A stretch of DNA of 64,000 bases from Pseudogulbenkiania sp. MAI-1 (GCF_000527175.1 NZ_AZUR01000001.1:2828501-2892500), one strand, 5' to 3'. Counted from the stretch's first letter, positions 41,000 through 51,010 are shown. Translations and numbers: made by a program. The notes: generated by a model from the sequence alone, not told the origin.

Positions 41000-41017
41000 A
41001 CATCTGAAGAGAAAATA

Positions 41018-41046
41018 ATTATATTTGCTGAAAATTCGTCCGTCAA
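41018..41046 (-). promoter_or_regulatory. promoter of tRNA-Asn
   Basis: On the minus strand TTGACG (41046-41041) and TATAAT (41023-41018) are 17 nt apart, 19 nt before the tRNA. The promoter is on the host side of the insertion. The -35 overlaps a 9-bp inverted repeat CAAGCGATT/AATCGCTTG (41044-41052, 41072-41080), perhaps the end of the flagellar transcript. Confidence 0.85.
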
Positions 41047-41095
41047 GCGATTCCGTGTATTTTTTATTGCAAATCGCTTGGCGACATGGCTCCGC

Positions 41096-42130
41096 TCAGA
41101 TGCTGAGCAGGGAAATGACGCGGTAGCGGCTCAGGCCGAGCAAGGCCGGGACGACGTCGAGGAAGGAGCGATAATCGCCTGACTGGTTCAAGCGGGCGTT
41201 GAAGTCGGCTACGAACTCTTCCGCCCAGCTCTGCTCGCCCATGCGCGACAACTGGTCGATGGAGTGGCGCGCTTCCTCGATGGCGCTGGCGATGGCGCTG
41301 TGCGCCTGACGTAGTTGGGAGAGCGCGCTCACGACGCGCTGCAGGGTCTGGCGCACGTTGGCGTGGTCGGCCACTTGCCAGTCGCTGCTGGATAGCCGTT
41401 CCGACTCCGCCACCGTCTTGACGCGCTGCGGCTGGCCGGAGGGGAAGCGGATGCCGCCGCCGCGCACCGTCAGGCGGTCGCGGATGGCCGGCCAGTCGGA
41501 CTCGGCCACCGAGAAGCTCAGTTGCCCGTCGTCGTTGACGAAGGGGCGGATGCCCGAGGGCGCCAGAGTGCGGTTGAGGCGGCGCATGATGTCATCTTCG
41601 CTGATGTCGCCGCCGACGCTGAGCGACATGGCTGCCGTGCCGCGCTCGCCGCTGAACAGGGCGAGCGTTTCGGGACTGCCCTTGCGCAGGTTGTCGAGCT
41701 CCATCCCGCGCACGGTGAAATTCTGCCGGGCGTCCGCCGCCAGGTGAAAGCGCAGATTGCCATCGACGCTGCCCCCACTTTGCGCATGGCGCTGGCTCAG
41801 GGCTTCGGCAAAGCGGTCGATCTTCGCCTCCAGGCCCTCGCGGTCGATGCGGCGCTGGGTCAGTTGCTGGCTGAGGTCGGTCTTGAGCTGTTCGAGCTGT
41901 CCGGTCAGGCCGTCGACGAAACCCAGGGCGCGCTGGGCCGAGGTGAGCTGTTCGTTCAGCTGGTTGCTGTAGCGCCAGCCGCTGGCGGCGGGGCCGCGCG
42001 GCGTGGACGCCTCCGGCAAAGCCAGGGGCGTCGCGCGGGTGTCGGCGGCGGGGGCCGGCGCGACGCTGCCGGCATTGTTGCGGCGGGTGCGGCTGCCGGC
42101 GGAGTCGAGCGAGGAGATCAGGGAGTTCAT
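41096..42130 (-). CDS. unrecognised protein downstream of flgL
   Basis: A 344-residue protein starts 13 nt after the flgL stop and probably belongs to the same transcript. The N-terminus (about 1-55) is Ala/Pro-rich and disordered; a helical part (55-115) follows, then a beta-rich domain (120-245: SLSVGGDISEDDIMRRLNRT, DDGQLSFSVAESDWPAIRDR) and a final helix pair (255-300). The helix-beta-helix order is like a flagellin or hook-associated protein, but the conserved flagellin ends are absent. The function is not known to me. Confidence 0.65.
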   Translation of the reverse strand: MNSLISSLDSAGSRTRRNNAGSVAPAPAADTRATPLALPEASTPRGPAASGWRYSNQLNEQLTSAQRALGFVDGLTGQLEQLKTDLSQQLTQRRIDREGLEAKIDRFAEALSQRHAQSGGSVDGNLRFHLAADARQNFTVRGMELDNLRKGSPETLALFSGERGTAAMSLSVGGDISEDDIMRRLNRTLAPSGIRPFVNDDGQLSFSVAESDWPAIRDRLTVRGGGIRFPSGQPQRVKTVAESERLSSSDWQVADHANVRQTLQRVVSALSQLRQAHSAIASAIEEARHSIDQLSRMGEQSWAEEFVADFNARLNQSGDYRSFLDVVPALLGLSRYRVISLLSI

Positions 42131-42143
42131 GGTCGGACCGGCC

Positions 42144-43055
42144 TCAGATCACGTCGAACAGGGTGAGCGCACTGATCTTGCCATACGCTTTCTGGCTGGC
42201 CTGCACCGCCAGCAGGTAGCTGTTCATGTTGATCGAGGCCTCGGCGTAGTCGAGGTTGCCCAGGTCGGCGATGCTCTGCTGGTTGGCCAGGCTGACGTTG
42301 CCGTGGTTGTCGTCCATCATCTGGAGCGTGTTCTGCGCTCCGCCCAACTCGGCGATCTTGGCCCCCAGGTCGTTCAGCGCGGCATCGGTGCCGTCGAGCG
42401 TCTGGCGCACGATCAGGCCCACGGCGGGATCGGCGGCGTCCAGGGCCGGATCTTGCAGGGTGGCGATGGTCTGGTCGAGCAGGTTGAGCAGATCGGCCAT
42501 GTCTTCCAGCGTGACGTTGGCGGGTTGGGTGACGCCGTGCCCCACCACCACCTTCTGACGGTCGGTATTGCCGCTGTAGCCATAGCGGCTGCCGGAGGGC
42601 CGGGTGCTGTCGACGACGATGGTCTGGGTGGCGCTGGCGGTGCCGGAGAACAGGTAGCGGCCTTCCTGGTCCTGGGTGTTGGAGGAGAAGAACAGGCTGT
42701 CGCGCAGGCTCGCGAGCGAGCTCGACATGGCGCGCAGGTCGTCCGCGGTATTGCCGCCGTCGGCGGCCCAGACCAGCAGGTCGCGCGCCTGCATGATGTC
42801 CTTGCTCATGCTGTCGAGGTAGGACTCGTTCATCGAGAGCCGCGAGCGCAGCGCGCCGATGTTGTCGCGGTACTGATCCAGCGCGGCTTCCTCGCGCTGC
42901 AGGCGCAGCAGTTGCACGCTGGCGATCGGGTCGTCGGACGGCACCAGCAGGCGGTCGCCGGAGGACATCTGCTGCTGCAGGTCGGCGAGCCGGCTGTTGG
43001 CCGATTGCATGGCGGCGCTCATCGAGGCTTGAAACTGGTTACTGGCTACGCGCAT
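42144..43055 (-). CDS. flgL: flagellar hook-filament junction protein FlgL (HAP3)
   Basis: A 303-residue protein joins hook and filament. The N-terminal helix (MRVASNQFQASMSAAMQSAN, RLADLQQQMSSGDRLLVPSD) and the C-terminal helix (LDYAEASINMNSYLLAVQAS, QKAYGKISALTLFDVI) are the coiled-coil ends of flagellin-like proteins. The size is normal. It follows flgK by 10 nt in the rod-hook operon. Confidence 0.93.
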   Translation of the reverse strand: MRVASNQFQASMSAAMQSANSRLADLQQQMSSGDRLLVPSDDPIASVQLLRLQREEAALDQYRDNIGALRSRLSMNESYLDSMSKDIMQARDLLVWAADGGNTADDLRAMSSSLASLRDSLFFSSNTQDQEGRYLFSGTASATQTIVVDSTRPSGSRYGYSGNTDRQKVVVGHGVTQPANVTLEDMADLLNLLDQTIATLQDPALDAADPAVGLIVRQTLDGTDAALNDLGAKIAELGGAQNTLQMMDDNHGNVSLANQQSIADLGNLDYAEASINMNSYLLAVQASQKAYGKISALTLFDVI

Positions 43056-43065
43056 GGGGGCTTCC

Positions 43066-44439
43066 TCAGAAAACGGCCAGCGTGCTGTCGAACAGCTCGT
43101 TGGCGACGGCGATCACTTTCATGTTTGCCTGGTACATCTTCTGGAATTCGACCAGGTTGATCGCTTCTTCGTCGCTGTTGACGCCGCTGGTGGATTTCCA
43201 GTTTTTCTCGGCCTCGCCGCGCACCACCTTGGCGGTTTCCAGCCCGGCCTTGTTCTGCTGGCTGTCGATCGCCAGTTGGCCGGTGAGCTGGGCATAGGCG
43301 TCGCTGAGGGTGACCGTGCCGAGGCCGGCCAGGGCGATGGCCTGGTCCTTGATGGCGATCAGCGCCAGCAGGTTGTCGCTGTTGGCCGGCTTGGCGGGGT
43401 CGCTGGAGAAGCCCAGTTCGGCGGCCTGGATGTCCGACACCTGGAGCATGCCGTCGGGGCTGGCCGGGTCGAATGCGAACAGATCCTTGCCGGCCAGGCC
43501 GGAGAGGTCGTAACCGCTGGCGAGCTGGCTGTTCATGCGCGTGGCCAGTTCGCCAGCCAGGGTGCGGACCGCGTCGACCATCGGTTGCAGCACCTCGCTC
43601 TGGTACTGGTTGAGGCCGCCCAGCTGGCCGCCCAGGTTGTCGTCGGGCAGCGTGAAGCGTTCCTTGGCGAACTGCAGCGTCAGTGTCTGCGAGCCGTCGG
43701 CATTGGTGCGGGTGGAAAGTTCGGCCGAGGTGTCGCCGACGGCCAGCGGTTGGCCGCCGCGCAGCGTGACGGTGAGACTGCCGTCCCGCTGCTGGCTCAC
43801 GCGCACGTCGACCAGCGCGGCCAAGGCGTCGATCTGGCGGTCGCGCTCGTCGAGCAGGCCGGAGGCGTTGACCCCCGAGGCGGAGGCATCGACCACCTTG
43901 CCGTTGAGTTCGGCGATGGCGCGGGTGATGGTGTTGATCTGCGCCAGCGTGGCGGTGCGCTGCTCATTGAGCGAGGCCTGCTGGGCGGCGAACACGTCGT
44001 TGAGATTGTTGACGCGGCGCGAGAGCGCGTCGGCCTCGCTGATCACTTGCTGGCGCAGGGGAATGGAGCCCGGCTCGACGCTGGCGGCGTTGAGCGCGCT
44101 GTAGAACTTGTCGAGACCGGCCGACAGGCTGGTGCCGTCGCTGCCCATCACTTGCTCCAGTTGGGCGAAGTAGGGTTGTGCCGCGGCGAGTTCGCCCTGC
44201 CCGGCTGCCGCCTGCCACATTTGCAGGTTCTTGTAGTCGTCGCTGAAACGGCGGATGGCGGTGACGTCGACGCCCATGCCGGCGCCGAGGCGGTCGCCTG
44301 CGCCCGGAACGATGGCCGACAACACTACGCCCTGGCGCGAGTAGCCGTCCGTCATCTGGTTGGACAGGTTCTGGCTGACCGTGTTGAGCGCGGCCTGGGC
44401 GGCCAGCGCGCCGGACAGCGCGTTCTGGATCATGCGCAT
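43066..44439 (-). CDS. flgK: flagellar hook-associated protein FlgK (HAP1)
   Basis: A 457-residue protein. The N-terminal signature ALSGALAAQAALNTVSQNLS (NQMTDGYSRQ) and the C-terminal VNSDEEAINLVEFQKMYQAN (MKVIAVANELFD) are conserved in FlgK. It follows flgJ by 10 nt. It forms the first ring of junction protein at the hook tip. The length is a little short of the usual 540-550. Confidence 0.93.
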   Translation of the reverse strand: MRMIQNALSGALAAQAALNTVSQNLSNQMTDGYSRQGVVLSAIVPGAGDRLGAGMGVDVTAIRRFSDDYKNLQMWQAAAGQGELAAAQPYFAQLEQVMGSDGTSLSAGLDKFYSALNAASVEPGSIPLRQQVISEADALSRRVNNLNDVFAAQQASLNEQRTATLAQINTITRAIAELNGKVVDASASGVNASGLLDERDRQIDALAALVDVRVSQQRDGSLTVTLRGGQPLAVGDTSAELSTRTNADGSQTLTLQFAKERFTLPDDNLGGQLGGLNQYQSEVLQPMVDAVRTLAGELATRMNSQLASGYDLSGLAGKDLFAFDPASPDGMLQVSDIQAAELGFSSDPAKPANSDNLLALIAIKDQAIALAGLGTVTLSDAYAQLTGQLAIDSQQNKAGLETAKVVRGEAEKNWKSTSGVNSDEEAINLVEFQKMYQANMKVIAVANELFDSTLAVF

Positions 44440-44449
44440 GGTCGAGTGG

Positions 44450-44902
44450 CTAGTTGCGGTTCAATGGATAAAGCGGCGTGGCGAAGGCCGCCAGGCCGGC
44501 GCCCGTCTCGGGAGCCTTCTGAGAGAGAGAAGCGACCTCGGCGGCGTTTTCCTTAAACGCATTATTGCCATTGGCCTTTTCGTCCGGCAGCAGTTGCGCC
44601 AGGATGACGTTGGCGATGCCGAACATGCGCTGACGGGCGAGCTGGCCGGCCAGCGCCACGTCGGCGAAATCCATCAGGTCGTTGTTGATGGATTGGGCGA
44701 AAACGCTGTCCGAGCCGGCCATCTCGCGCGTGGTCTTGCGCATCTGGCCCAGCATTTCGCGGATGAATAGCGCTTCGAATTCTTCGGCGGCCTTGCCGGC
44801 CTTCTTGCGGTACTCGGCCGAGGGCGGCTGGACTGCTGCTTCGGAGTCGGCCGAAGCCCCGTCCGCGCCGGTCCCGGGGTGCCTGATGTCGCTCGTCAGC
44901 AT
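44450..44902 (-). CDS. flgJ: rod-scaffold protein FlgJ, N-terminal domain only
   Basis: A 150-residue protein corresponds to the FlgJ rod-cap domain (KKAGKAAEEFEALFIREMLG, QMRKTTREMAG, SINNDLMDFADVALAGQLAR). The C-terminal muramidase present in most beta-/gamma-proteobacterial FlgJ proteins (about 310 residues) is absent. A separate muramidase gene is at 51867-52598. Start ATG 44902; 11 nt from the flgI stop. Confidence 0.9.
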   Translation of the reverse strand: MLTSDIRHPGTGADGASADSEAAVQPPSAEYRKKAGKAAEEFEALFIREMLGQMRKTTREMAGSDSVFAQSINNDLMDFADVALAGQLARQRMFGIANVILAQLLPDEKANGNNAFKENAAEVASLSQKAPETGAGLAAFATPLYPLNRN

Positions 44903-44913
44903 GGTCGTCCCCC

Positions 44914-46020
44914 TCAAATCACCACCAGCTCGCCATCGAGCGCGCCGGCCTGGTCGAGCGCCTGCAGGATGGCCATGATGTCGTCCGGCGTGGCGCCGGT
45001 GCTGTTGATGGTGTCGATGATGGTTTGCAGCTTGGCTCCTGCCGGCCATTTGAACATGCGCCCCTGGTCCTGCTGCACGCTGATATCCGATTCCGGCGTG
45101 ACCACGGTGTTGCCGCGGCCGAAGGGCTTGGGCTGGCTGACCTGGGAGCGTTCGGAGATCACTACGCGCAGATTGCCGTGCGACACCGCCGCCGGCCGCA
45201 CCGTCACGCCCTGGCTGATGACGACGGTGCCGGTGCGCGAGTTGAAGATCACGCGCGGGGTGTCCTCCCCTACCCCGACGTTGAGTTTCTCGAGCCGGGC
45301 GACGAAGGCGACGCGCTCGGTCGGGTCGGATGGCGCCAGCACTTCGACCGACGTGGCGTCGCGCGTGCTGGCGATGCGGCCGTAGCGCTGGTTGATGGTG
45401 TTGACGATATTGGTGGCGGTCTCGAAGTTGGGGCGCTTGAGGCTGAGACGGACGGAGGGGCCGCTTTCGAAGTCGGAGGGGATCTCGCGCTCGATCGAGG
45501 CGCCGTTGGGGATGCGTCCGGAGGTGGGCGTGTTCACCGTCACGCTGGAGCCGCTCTTGCCTTGGGCGGACAGGCCGCCGATCACCAGGCTGCCCTGTGC
45601 CAGCGCGTACACCTCGCCGTCGGCGGCGCGCAGCGGCGTCAACAGCAGCGTGCCGCCGCGCAGGCTCTTGGCGTCGCCGAGCGACGAGACGGTGACGTCG
45701 ATGGTCTGGCCGCGCCGGTAGCCCGGCGGCAGGCTGGCGCTGACCATGACCGCCGCCACGTTCTTGACCTTGGTGTCGCTGCCTTCGGCCTGTTTGATGC
45801 CGAACTGCTTGAGCATGTTGGACACCGACTGGCCGGAGAACTTGACCTGCGAATTGTCGCCGGTGCCGTCGAGGCCGACCACGATGCCATAGCCGATCAA
45901 CTGGTTTTCACGGATGCCTTCGACGTTGACAAGGTTGCGCAACAACTGGGCGCCGGCCTGAAGCGGCAGCAGGCTGGTGACCAGCACCAGCATCAGGCGG
46001 GAAAGGTAACGGTAGGGCAT
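44914..46020 (-). CDS. flgI: flagellar P-ring protein FlgI
   Basis: A 368-residue protein with a signal peptide ([20 protein letters not shown], cut near residue 24). Conserved parts are [20 protein letters not shown] and NMLKQFGIK, and the end [20 protein letters not shown]. It forms the periplasmic ring in the peptidoglycan layer. It starts 8 nt after the flgH stop. Confidence 0.95.
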   Translation of the reverse strand: MPYRYLSRLMLVLVTSLLPLQAGAQLLRNLVNVEGIRENQLIGYGIVVGLDGTGDNSQVKFSGQSVSNMLKQFGIKQAEGSDTKVKNVAAVMVSASLPPGYRRGQTIDVTVSSLGDAKSLRGGTLLLTPLRAADGEVYALAQGSLVIGGLSAQGKSGSSVTVNTPTSGRIPNGASIEREIPSDFESGPSVRLSLKRPNFETATNIVNTINQRYGRIASTRDATSVEVLAPSDPTERVAFVARLEKLNVGVGEDTPRVIFNSRTGTVVISQGVTVRPAAVSHGNLRVVISERSQVSQPKPFGRGNTVVTPESDISVQQDQGRMFKWPAGAKLQTIIDTINSTGATPDDIMAILQALDQAGALDGELVVI

Positions 46021-46028
46021 GGGGCTTC

Positions 46029-46673
46029 TCAGAACGGCATCCACGGGCTGGTGAAGAAGCGCGTCAGCCAGCCCGGCGCATTGGCGTCGTTCAGCACGCC
46101 GCGGCCGGAATAGGCGATGCGCGCGTTGGCGATGCGCTGGGACGACACGCGGTTGTCGGTGTCGATATCGTCGACGCGGACGTAGCCAGCCAGCTTCAGG
46201 TATTCCTCGCCCAGGTTGAGGGTGAGCTGCTTCTCGCCCTTGACCAGCAACAGGCCGTTGGGCAGCACCTGATGCACGATCACGCTGAGCGAGCCGGTCA
46301 GGGCGTTCTGCTGGGTGGACGAGGAAGAGCCGTCGAAGGAGCGGTCGGCGTCGATGCCGACCGTGGTATTGATGCTCTTGCTGCCGAGCAGGGTGGGCTG
46401 GATGCTGGCGCCCGATTGCTTGTCGAAGCTGGTGCCGGCCTTCTTGCTGGCCTGGGTGGTTTCGTCCAGCACCACGGTCAGCGCGTCCCCGACGCGGTAG
46501 GCGCGGCGGTCGCCCACCAGCGACCAGCCACCCGGCGCGTACACGCCGCCGCCGACGCCGCGTGGCGGGGTTTTCAAGGCCGCCGGCAGATCGAGCTCGG
46601 GCTGCGGTTCGGGCGGCCCCATCTGGACACATCCGGCCAGGGCCAGCGCGGCCAGGGCAAGCGCACGCCTCAT
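46029..46673 (-). CDS. flgH: flagellar L-ring lipoprotein FlgH
   Basis: A 214-residue lipoprotein ([15 protein letters not shown]; Cys15). The end, including [20 protein letters not shown] region, then [20 protein letters not shown] and the final [11 protein letters not shown], is conserved. It forms the outer-membrane ring. The ATG overlaps the flgG stop (ATGA). Confidence 0.93.
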   Translation of the reverse strand: MRRALALAALALAGCVQMGPPEPQPELDLPAALKTPPRGVGGGVYAPGGWSLVGDRRAYRVGDALTVVLDETTQASKKAGTSFDKQSGASIQPTLLGSKSINTTVGIDADRSFDGSSSSTQQNALTGSLSVIVHQVLPNGLLLVKGEKQLTLNLGEEYLKLAGYVRVDDIDTDNRVSSQRIANARIAYSGRGVLNDANAPGWLTRFFTSPWMPF

Positions 46674-47458
46674 CGTACCGACTGCGCCAGGTACTGCATC
46701 ATGTTGTCGGCGGCGGACAGCACCTTGGTGCTCATCTCGTAGGTGCGCTGGGTGGCGATCATGTCGACCATTTCTTCCACCACTTGCACGTTGGAGCCTT
46801 CCAGCGCGCCTTGCTTGAGCTTGCCCAGCGCATCGGTGCCGGGGTTGCCGACCGTCGGCGCACCGCTGGCGGCGGTTTCCTGGAACAGGTTGCCGCCCAA
46901 GGCCAGGAGGCCGGTGGGGTTGATGAAGTTGGCCAGGGTGAGCTGGCCGATCTCGGTCGGCGTGCCGCTTCCCGACAGCGTGGCGGCGACCACGCCGGAT
47001 TCGCTGATGGAGATGCTGGTGGCATCGGCCGGCACGGTGATGGCCGGCACGATGGGCAGGCCCTGGGCGGTGACCAGCTGGCCGTCGGCGTTGATCTGCA
47101 ACTGGCCGGCGCGGGTGTAGCCGGTGTCGCCATTGGCCATCTGCACCTGCAGGAAGCCCTGGCCGATGATGGCGAGGTCGAGCGACTGGCCGGTGGTGGT
47201 GATGCTGCCGGTGGTGAACACCTTCTGCGTGCCGAGCAAACGAGTACCGTTGCCCAGTTGCACGCCGGATGGAGAGGCGTTGTTGGCGTCCACCCGGGCG
47301 CCCGGCTGGCGCTCGATCTGGTAGAACAGGTCTTCGAACACCATGCGGTCGCGCTTGAAGCCGACGGTGTTGACGTTGGCCAGGTTGTTGGCGATGGCGC
47401 CCAGCCGCGCGTCTTGCGCCTGGATGCCGGTTTTGCTGATCCACAATGCCGGATTCAT
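46670..47458 (-). CDS. flgG: distal rod protein FlgG
   Basis: A 262-residue protein with the FlgG start [20 protein letters not shown] ([17 protein letters not shown]) and the end [20 protein letters not shown]. The [16 protein letters not shown] segment is typical. It forms the distal rod under the hook. ATGA overlap with flgH. Confidence 0.95.
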   Translation of the reverse strand: MNPALWISKTGIQAQDARLGAIANNLANVNTVGFKRDRMVFEDLFYQIERQPGARVDANNASPSGVQLGNGTRLLGTQKVFTTGSITTTGQSLDLAIIGQGFLQVQMANGDTGYTRAGQLQINADGQLVTAQGLPIVPAITVPADATSISISESGVVAATLSGSGTPTEIGQLTLANFINPTGLLALGGNLFQETAASGAPTVGNPGTDALGKLKQGALEGSNVQVVEEMVDMIATQRTYEMSTKVLSAADNMMQYLAQSVR

Positions 47459-47476
47459 GCCTTATCCCTCTGTTGC

Positions 47477-48202
47477 CTAGCCGCGTACCAGGCGGTTGCC
47501 GGCCTCGACCATGTCGTTGGCCGCGTTGAACATCTTCATCTGCATTTCGAAGCCGCGATTGAGCGACATGGTGGCGATCATTTCCTCCACCGCCGACACG
47601 TTGCTGCCTTCCAAATGCTCACCCAGCACGCGCACCGTCTCGTCCGCCGGCAGGGTGGCACCCAGGCGGCTGACGATCAGGCCGTTCTCGTCCTTGGTGA
47701 GCTCTTCGCGGGTCGGCTTGACCAGCTTCAGGCGGTCCACCGGCTGCAGCGCGGTCTCGCCCGGCGGCTGGATGGAGATCGTGCCGTCGCCCGCCACCGC
47801 GACGCGGACGTAGGGCGGCAGCACGATGGGGCCGCCGTCGCCCAGCACCGGCCGGCCGTTGACGGTGAGCGCGCCGTTGGCGTCGATGTTGAGGTTGCCG
47901 GCGCGGGTGTAGGCCTCACCGTTGCCGGTGGCCACCGTCAGGAAGCCGTCGCCCTGGACCGCCACGTCGAGATCGCGCCCGGTCTCCGTCACGACGCCGG
48001 CGCGGCCATCGACGGCATTGGGTTCGGCGTGCGTCATATGGCGTGCATCGTAGCCGTAACCGCGCACCGCCTGGCTGCTGGCCACTTCGATGTCGGCGCG
48101 AAAGCCGTTGGTCTGGGCGTTGGCCAGGTTGTTGGCGTGCACCTGCTGGGCCTGGAGCGTGCGTCCGGCCCCGCTCATGATGGTGTAGATCAGCGCATCC
48201 AT
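47477..48202 (-). CDS. flgF: proximal rod protein FlgF
   Basis: A 241-residue protein with the rod/hook family ends: MDALIYTIMSGAGRTLQAQQ (VHANNLANAQTNGFRAD) and SNVSAVEEMIATMSLNRGFE (MQMKMFNAAND). Position between flgE and flgG confirms FlgF. Confidence 0.93.
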   Translation of the reverse strand: MDALIYTIMSGAGRTLQAQQVHANNLANAQTNGFRADIEVASSQAVRGYGYDARHMTHAEPNAVDGRAGVVTETGRDLDVAVQGDGFLTVATGNGEAYTRAGNLNIDANGALTVNGRPVLGDGGPIVLPPYVRVAVAGDGTISIQPPGETALQPVDRLKLVKPTREELTKDENGLIVSRLGATLPADETVRVLGEHLEGSNVSAVEEMIATMSLNRGFEMQMKMFNAANDMVEAGNRLVRG

Positions 48203-48217
48203 GACAGGTCCTTTCTG

Positions 48218-49408
48218 TTACACCGCCTGCATCAGCGCCTGGATGACCTGGCCCTCGGTCGAAATCACCTTGGTGTTGGCCTGGTAGTTGCGCTGAGCGG
48301 TCATCAGGTTGACCAGCTCGGAGGTCATGTCGACGTTGGATTGCTCCAGCGAGCCGGTGGCGAGCTTGCCGGCCAGGCCGCTGCCCGGTGCCGAGATCAG
48401 TGCCGTGCCGGAGGCCGGCGAATCGATCCAGCTGGTGGCCGACACGGCGATCAGGCCGTCTTCGTTGGGGAAGTTGGCCAGGGCGATGGTGCCGACCACC
48501 TGTTTCTGGCCGTTGCTGTAGGTGGCGAGGATGTCGCCGTTCTCTTCCAGGCTGAGGCCGGTCATCGTACCGGAGGCGTAGCCGTTGCTGCTGTTGACGG
48601 TGGTGGTGGTGTCGCCGGCGAACTGGGTGGTGCCGGTGTAGTCCACCGCCACGCTCAGCGCCGCGGCGCCGGTCGGTGTGCCCAGATTGAGCGTGCTGGC
48701 GGCGATCGGTGCGCTCAGCTTGCCGTCGGTATCGAACGTCAGGTCCACGGTGTCGGCCAGCAGGGTGCCGTCCAGGCCGTAATGCACCGTCACGCTGTTG
48801 GTGCCGGTCTTGACGAAGTAGTGGGTCAGGGTGTGCTTCTCGCCCAGCGAGTCGTACACCGTGGAGACGCTGGAGCTGTTGAAGCTGGTCGGGTCGTCCT
48901 TGTCGAAGGCCGCCGTCGGCACCGTCCAGCCGGAGGAGAGATTGCCGACATACTCCAAGGTGTCGCTAGCCTTGGCCGCGATCTGGCCGGTCGGGACGGT
49001 GATGTCGCCCAGGGCGCCGCGCGCGCCGCCGGTGGAGCCGCTGGCGGCGGCATAGCCCTGCACGCGCCGGCCGAAGCTGTCGACCAGCACGCCGTTCTTG
49101 TCGGCATTGAAGATGCCGACGCGGGTATAGGCCACGCTGCCGGCGTCGTCGTGGGTGATGAAGAAGCCGCGGCCCTGGATGGCCGCATCCAGCGCGCGCC
49201 CGGTGGTGACGGTGCCGCCGCTGCGGCCGATGCTCTGAGTGGTCGAGCCGACCTCGACGCCGGTCGCCTGGGTGCCGGCGTAGGTGGCGGCGAAGTTGGC
49301 GCGGCCCGATTTGAAGCCGTAGGTGCCGGAGTTGGCGATGTTGTTGCTGATGCTGCCCAGTTGGGAGTTGACCGCGTTGATGCCGGACAGGGCGATTTCT
49401 AGACTCAT
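48218..49408 (-). CDS. flgE: flagellar hook protein FlgE
   Basis: A 396-residue protein with MSLEIALSGINAVNSQLGSI (SNNIANSGTYGFKSGR) at the start and SNVDMTSELVNLMTAQRNYQ (ANTKVISTEGQ) at the end. The middle beta-domains have FlgE features (LVDSFGRRVQGYAA). It makes the curved hook. It follows flgD by 12 nt. Confidence 0.95.
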   Translation of the reverse strand: MSLEIALSGINAVNSQLGSISNNIANSGTYGFKSGRANFAATYAGTQATGVEVGSTTQSIGRSGGTVTTGRALDAAIQGRGFFITHDDAGSVAYTRVGIFNADKNGVLVDSFGRRVQGYAAASGSTGGARGALGDITVPTGQIAAKASDTLEYVGNLSSGWTVPTAAFDKDDPTSFNSSSVSTVYDSLGEKHTLTHYFVKTGTNSVTVHYGLDGTLLADTVDLTFDTDGKLSAPIAASTLNLGTPTGAAALSVAVDYTGTTQFAGDTTTTVNSSNGYASGTMTGLSLEENGDILATYSNGQKQVVGTIALANFPNEDGLIAVSATSWIDSPASGTALISAPGSGLAGKLATGSLEQSNVDMTSELVNLMTAQRNYQANTKVISTEGQVIQALMQAV

Positions 49409-49420
49409 GGAAGGCTCCGC

Positions 49421-50101
49421 TTACGAGGCGCTGGACGAGGTGTTCCCGAGCAGGCGGGATACCGAGGAGGCCGGGACATCCCCCAGGCCGGAAAGAGTGA
49501 GGGTGGGTTCGCCGCCTTGCACCGGCAGGCGCACGCCCTGGACCACGGCGGCGAGCTCCAGCGTCGGGGTCGCCTTGGACGCGGTCGTCACCGACAGCGT
49601 GTAGCTGCCGGCCGCCAGGCCGTAATCGGCGGGTTTGATGCTGAACGCCACCTCGCCGGCGGGCTGGGAGCCCAGTGGAATCAGGTGCGGCTTGCCGTCG
49701 GCGCCGGTGAGCTGCAGCGTGACCTGGCTCTCGGCTCCGGACAGGGTAAGACGGCCGGAGACCGGCGAGCCGTCGAGCTGGACGGTGTCGGTCTGTACCA
49801 GCACGGTGCTGCCGACCTGATTGCCCAGGCCCAGCCCCTGCAGTTCGCGCAGCAGCAGCGCGTTGCTCTTCAGCTCGGACAGCATGTCGAGCGAGGTCTG
49901 CATCTGGTTCATCTGCACCAGTTGGTTGACGAATTGGCTGGGGTCGGCCGGATCGAGCGGGTCCTGGTTCTTGATCTGCGCCATCAAGAGCGTCATGAAC
50001 ATGTCGGAGGAGCCGAGCTGCGATTGGCCGTTGGCGGCCACCGTCGTGGCCTGGCCCGAGGTAGTGCTACTGTCGTTCAACAGCGTGTTACTGACTGCCA
50101 T
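49421..50101 (-). CDS. flgD: hook-cap / hook assembly protein FlgD
   Basis: A 226-residue protein with the FlgD signature LGSSDMFMTLLMAQIKNQDP (LDPADPSQFVNQLVQMNQMQ). The C-terminal beta part has the FlgD Ig-like domain. It caps the growing hook and is then replaced by FlgK. ATG overlap with the flgC stop by 1 nt. Confidence 0.93.
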   Translation of the reverse strand: MAVSNTLLNDSSTTSGQATTVAANGQSQLGSSDMFMTLLMAQIKNQDPLDPADPSQFVNQLVQMNQMQTSLDMLSELKSNALLLRELQGLGLGNQVGSTVLVQTDTVQLDGSPVSGRLTLSGAESQVTLQLTGADGKPHLIPLGSQPAGEVAFSIKPADYGLAAGSYTLSVTTASKATPTLELAAVVQGVRLPVQGGEPTLTLSGLGDVPASSVSRLLGNTSSSAS

Positions 50102-50523
50102 CAGCCTTCTCCCAGTTTGAGCAGGTCCTGCTGCATGGTCTTCACCCGCAGCATCACTTCGACGTTGGTCTGGAACGCGCGCGAGGCCGACATCATGTCG
50201 GTCATTTCCTCTACCGGGTTCACGTTGGGGTAGAACACGTTGCCGTCGGCGTCGGCCAGCGGATTGTCCGGCTCGTGCACCTTGCGCAGCGGGCTGTCGC
50301 TCTTGATCACGTCGAGCACCTGCACCCCGGCGCCCTGCCAGTTGCCGTCCGCGTCGGCACCACGGTAGGTGGTGGCGAACACCGGCTTGCGCGCACGAAA
50401 GGCCGCGCCTTCCGAGCCGGCGGCCGATTCGGCGTTGGCGAGGTTGCTGGCGACGGTGTTGAGGCGCACGGTCTGGGCCGTCATGGCCGAGCCGGCGATG
50501 CGGGAAATGTCCCTGAATGACAT
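50101..50523 (-). CDS. flgC: proximal rod protein FlgC
   Basis: A 140-residue rod protein (FRDISRIAGSAMTAQTVRLN, TVASNLANAESAAGSEG). The end NVNPVEEMTDMMSASRAFQT is the conserved C-terminus. It follows flgB by 3 nt. Confidence 0.93.
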   Translation of the reverse strand: MSFRDISRIAGSAMTAQTVRLNTVASNLANAESAAGSEGAAFRARKPVFATTYRGADADGNWQGAGVQVLDVIKSDSPLRKVHEPDNPLADADGNVFYPNVNPVEEMTDMMSASRAFQTNVEVMLRVKTMQQDLLKLGEG

Positions 50524-50526
50524 GGT

Positions 50527-50892
50527 TTATTGCCCTGCGATGACCTTGGCCAGACCCTTGTAATGCATGTTGAGGAAGGTCAGGCTGGTCTGGAATTCGG
50601 AAACGTTCTGGGAAAACTCGGCCTGTTCGACCCCCAGTTCGACGGTGTTGCCGTCACGCGAGGGGTGGTTGGGCACGCGGTAGAGCAGCTCGCCGGCGCC
50701 GCCATCCAGCGGGAAATCCGCTGCTTCCGCTGCCGTGGCCAGCTCGGTGCGGAAATCGACGTCGCGCGCCTGGTAGCCCGGGGTCGTTTCATTGGCGATG
50801 TTCGATGCCAGTACCTTGGTGCGCTCCGCCCGCAGCTTCAATGCTTCCGGGTGGATGTTCAGCGCCTTGTCGAAATGAATGCCCATTGCCAC
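50527..50892 (-). CDS. flgB: proximal rod protein FlgB
   Basis: A 121-residue rod protein (HPEALKLRAERTKVLASNIA, NETTPGYQARDVDF). It is the first gene of the long minus-strand operon. The 118-nt gap to flgA should hold divergent promoters; I see no clear sigma-28 or sigma-54 consensus in it. Confidence 0.93.
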   Translation of the reverse strand: MAMGIHFDKALNIHPEALKLRAERTKVLASNIANETTPGYQARDVDFRTELATAAEAADFPLDGGAGELLYRVPNHPSRDGNTVELGVEQAEFSQNVSEFQTSLTFLNMHYKGLAKVIAGQ

Positions 50893-51010
50893 GCCCGATT
50901 CGGTTCAATACCATAGAAAGGCCATGTTTCTAATAGCCGCCTTACTTGAAAGGCGATACTAATTAATTGGCAACCCCTACGTACATGTAATAATTACCAA
51001 GCCCGACCGA

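Noticed and set aside
42003..44556. Long plus-strand frames opposite flgL and flgK
   Set aside because: Composition and position show codon shadows of the minus-strand genes.
46562..49402. 946-residue open frame opposite flgE-flgH
   Set aside because: It is antisense to four conserved flagellar genes, has a low-complexity His/Gly/Ala/Val/Gln composition, and no start site or domain.
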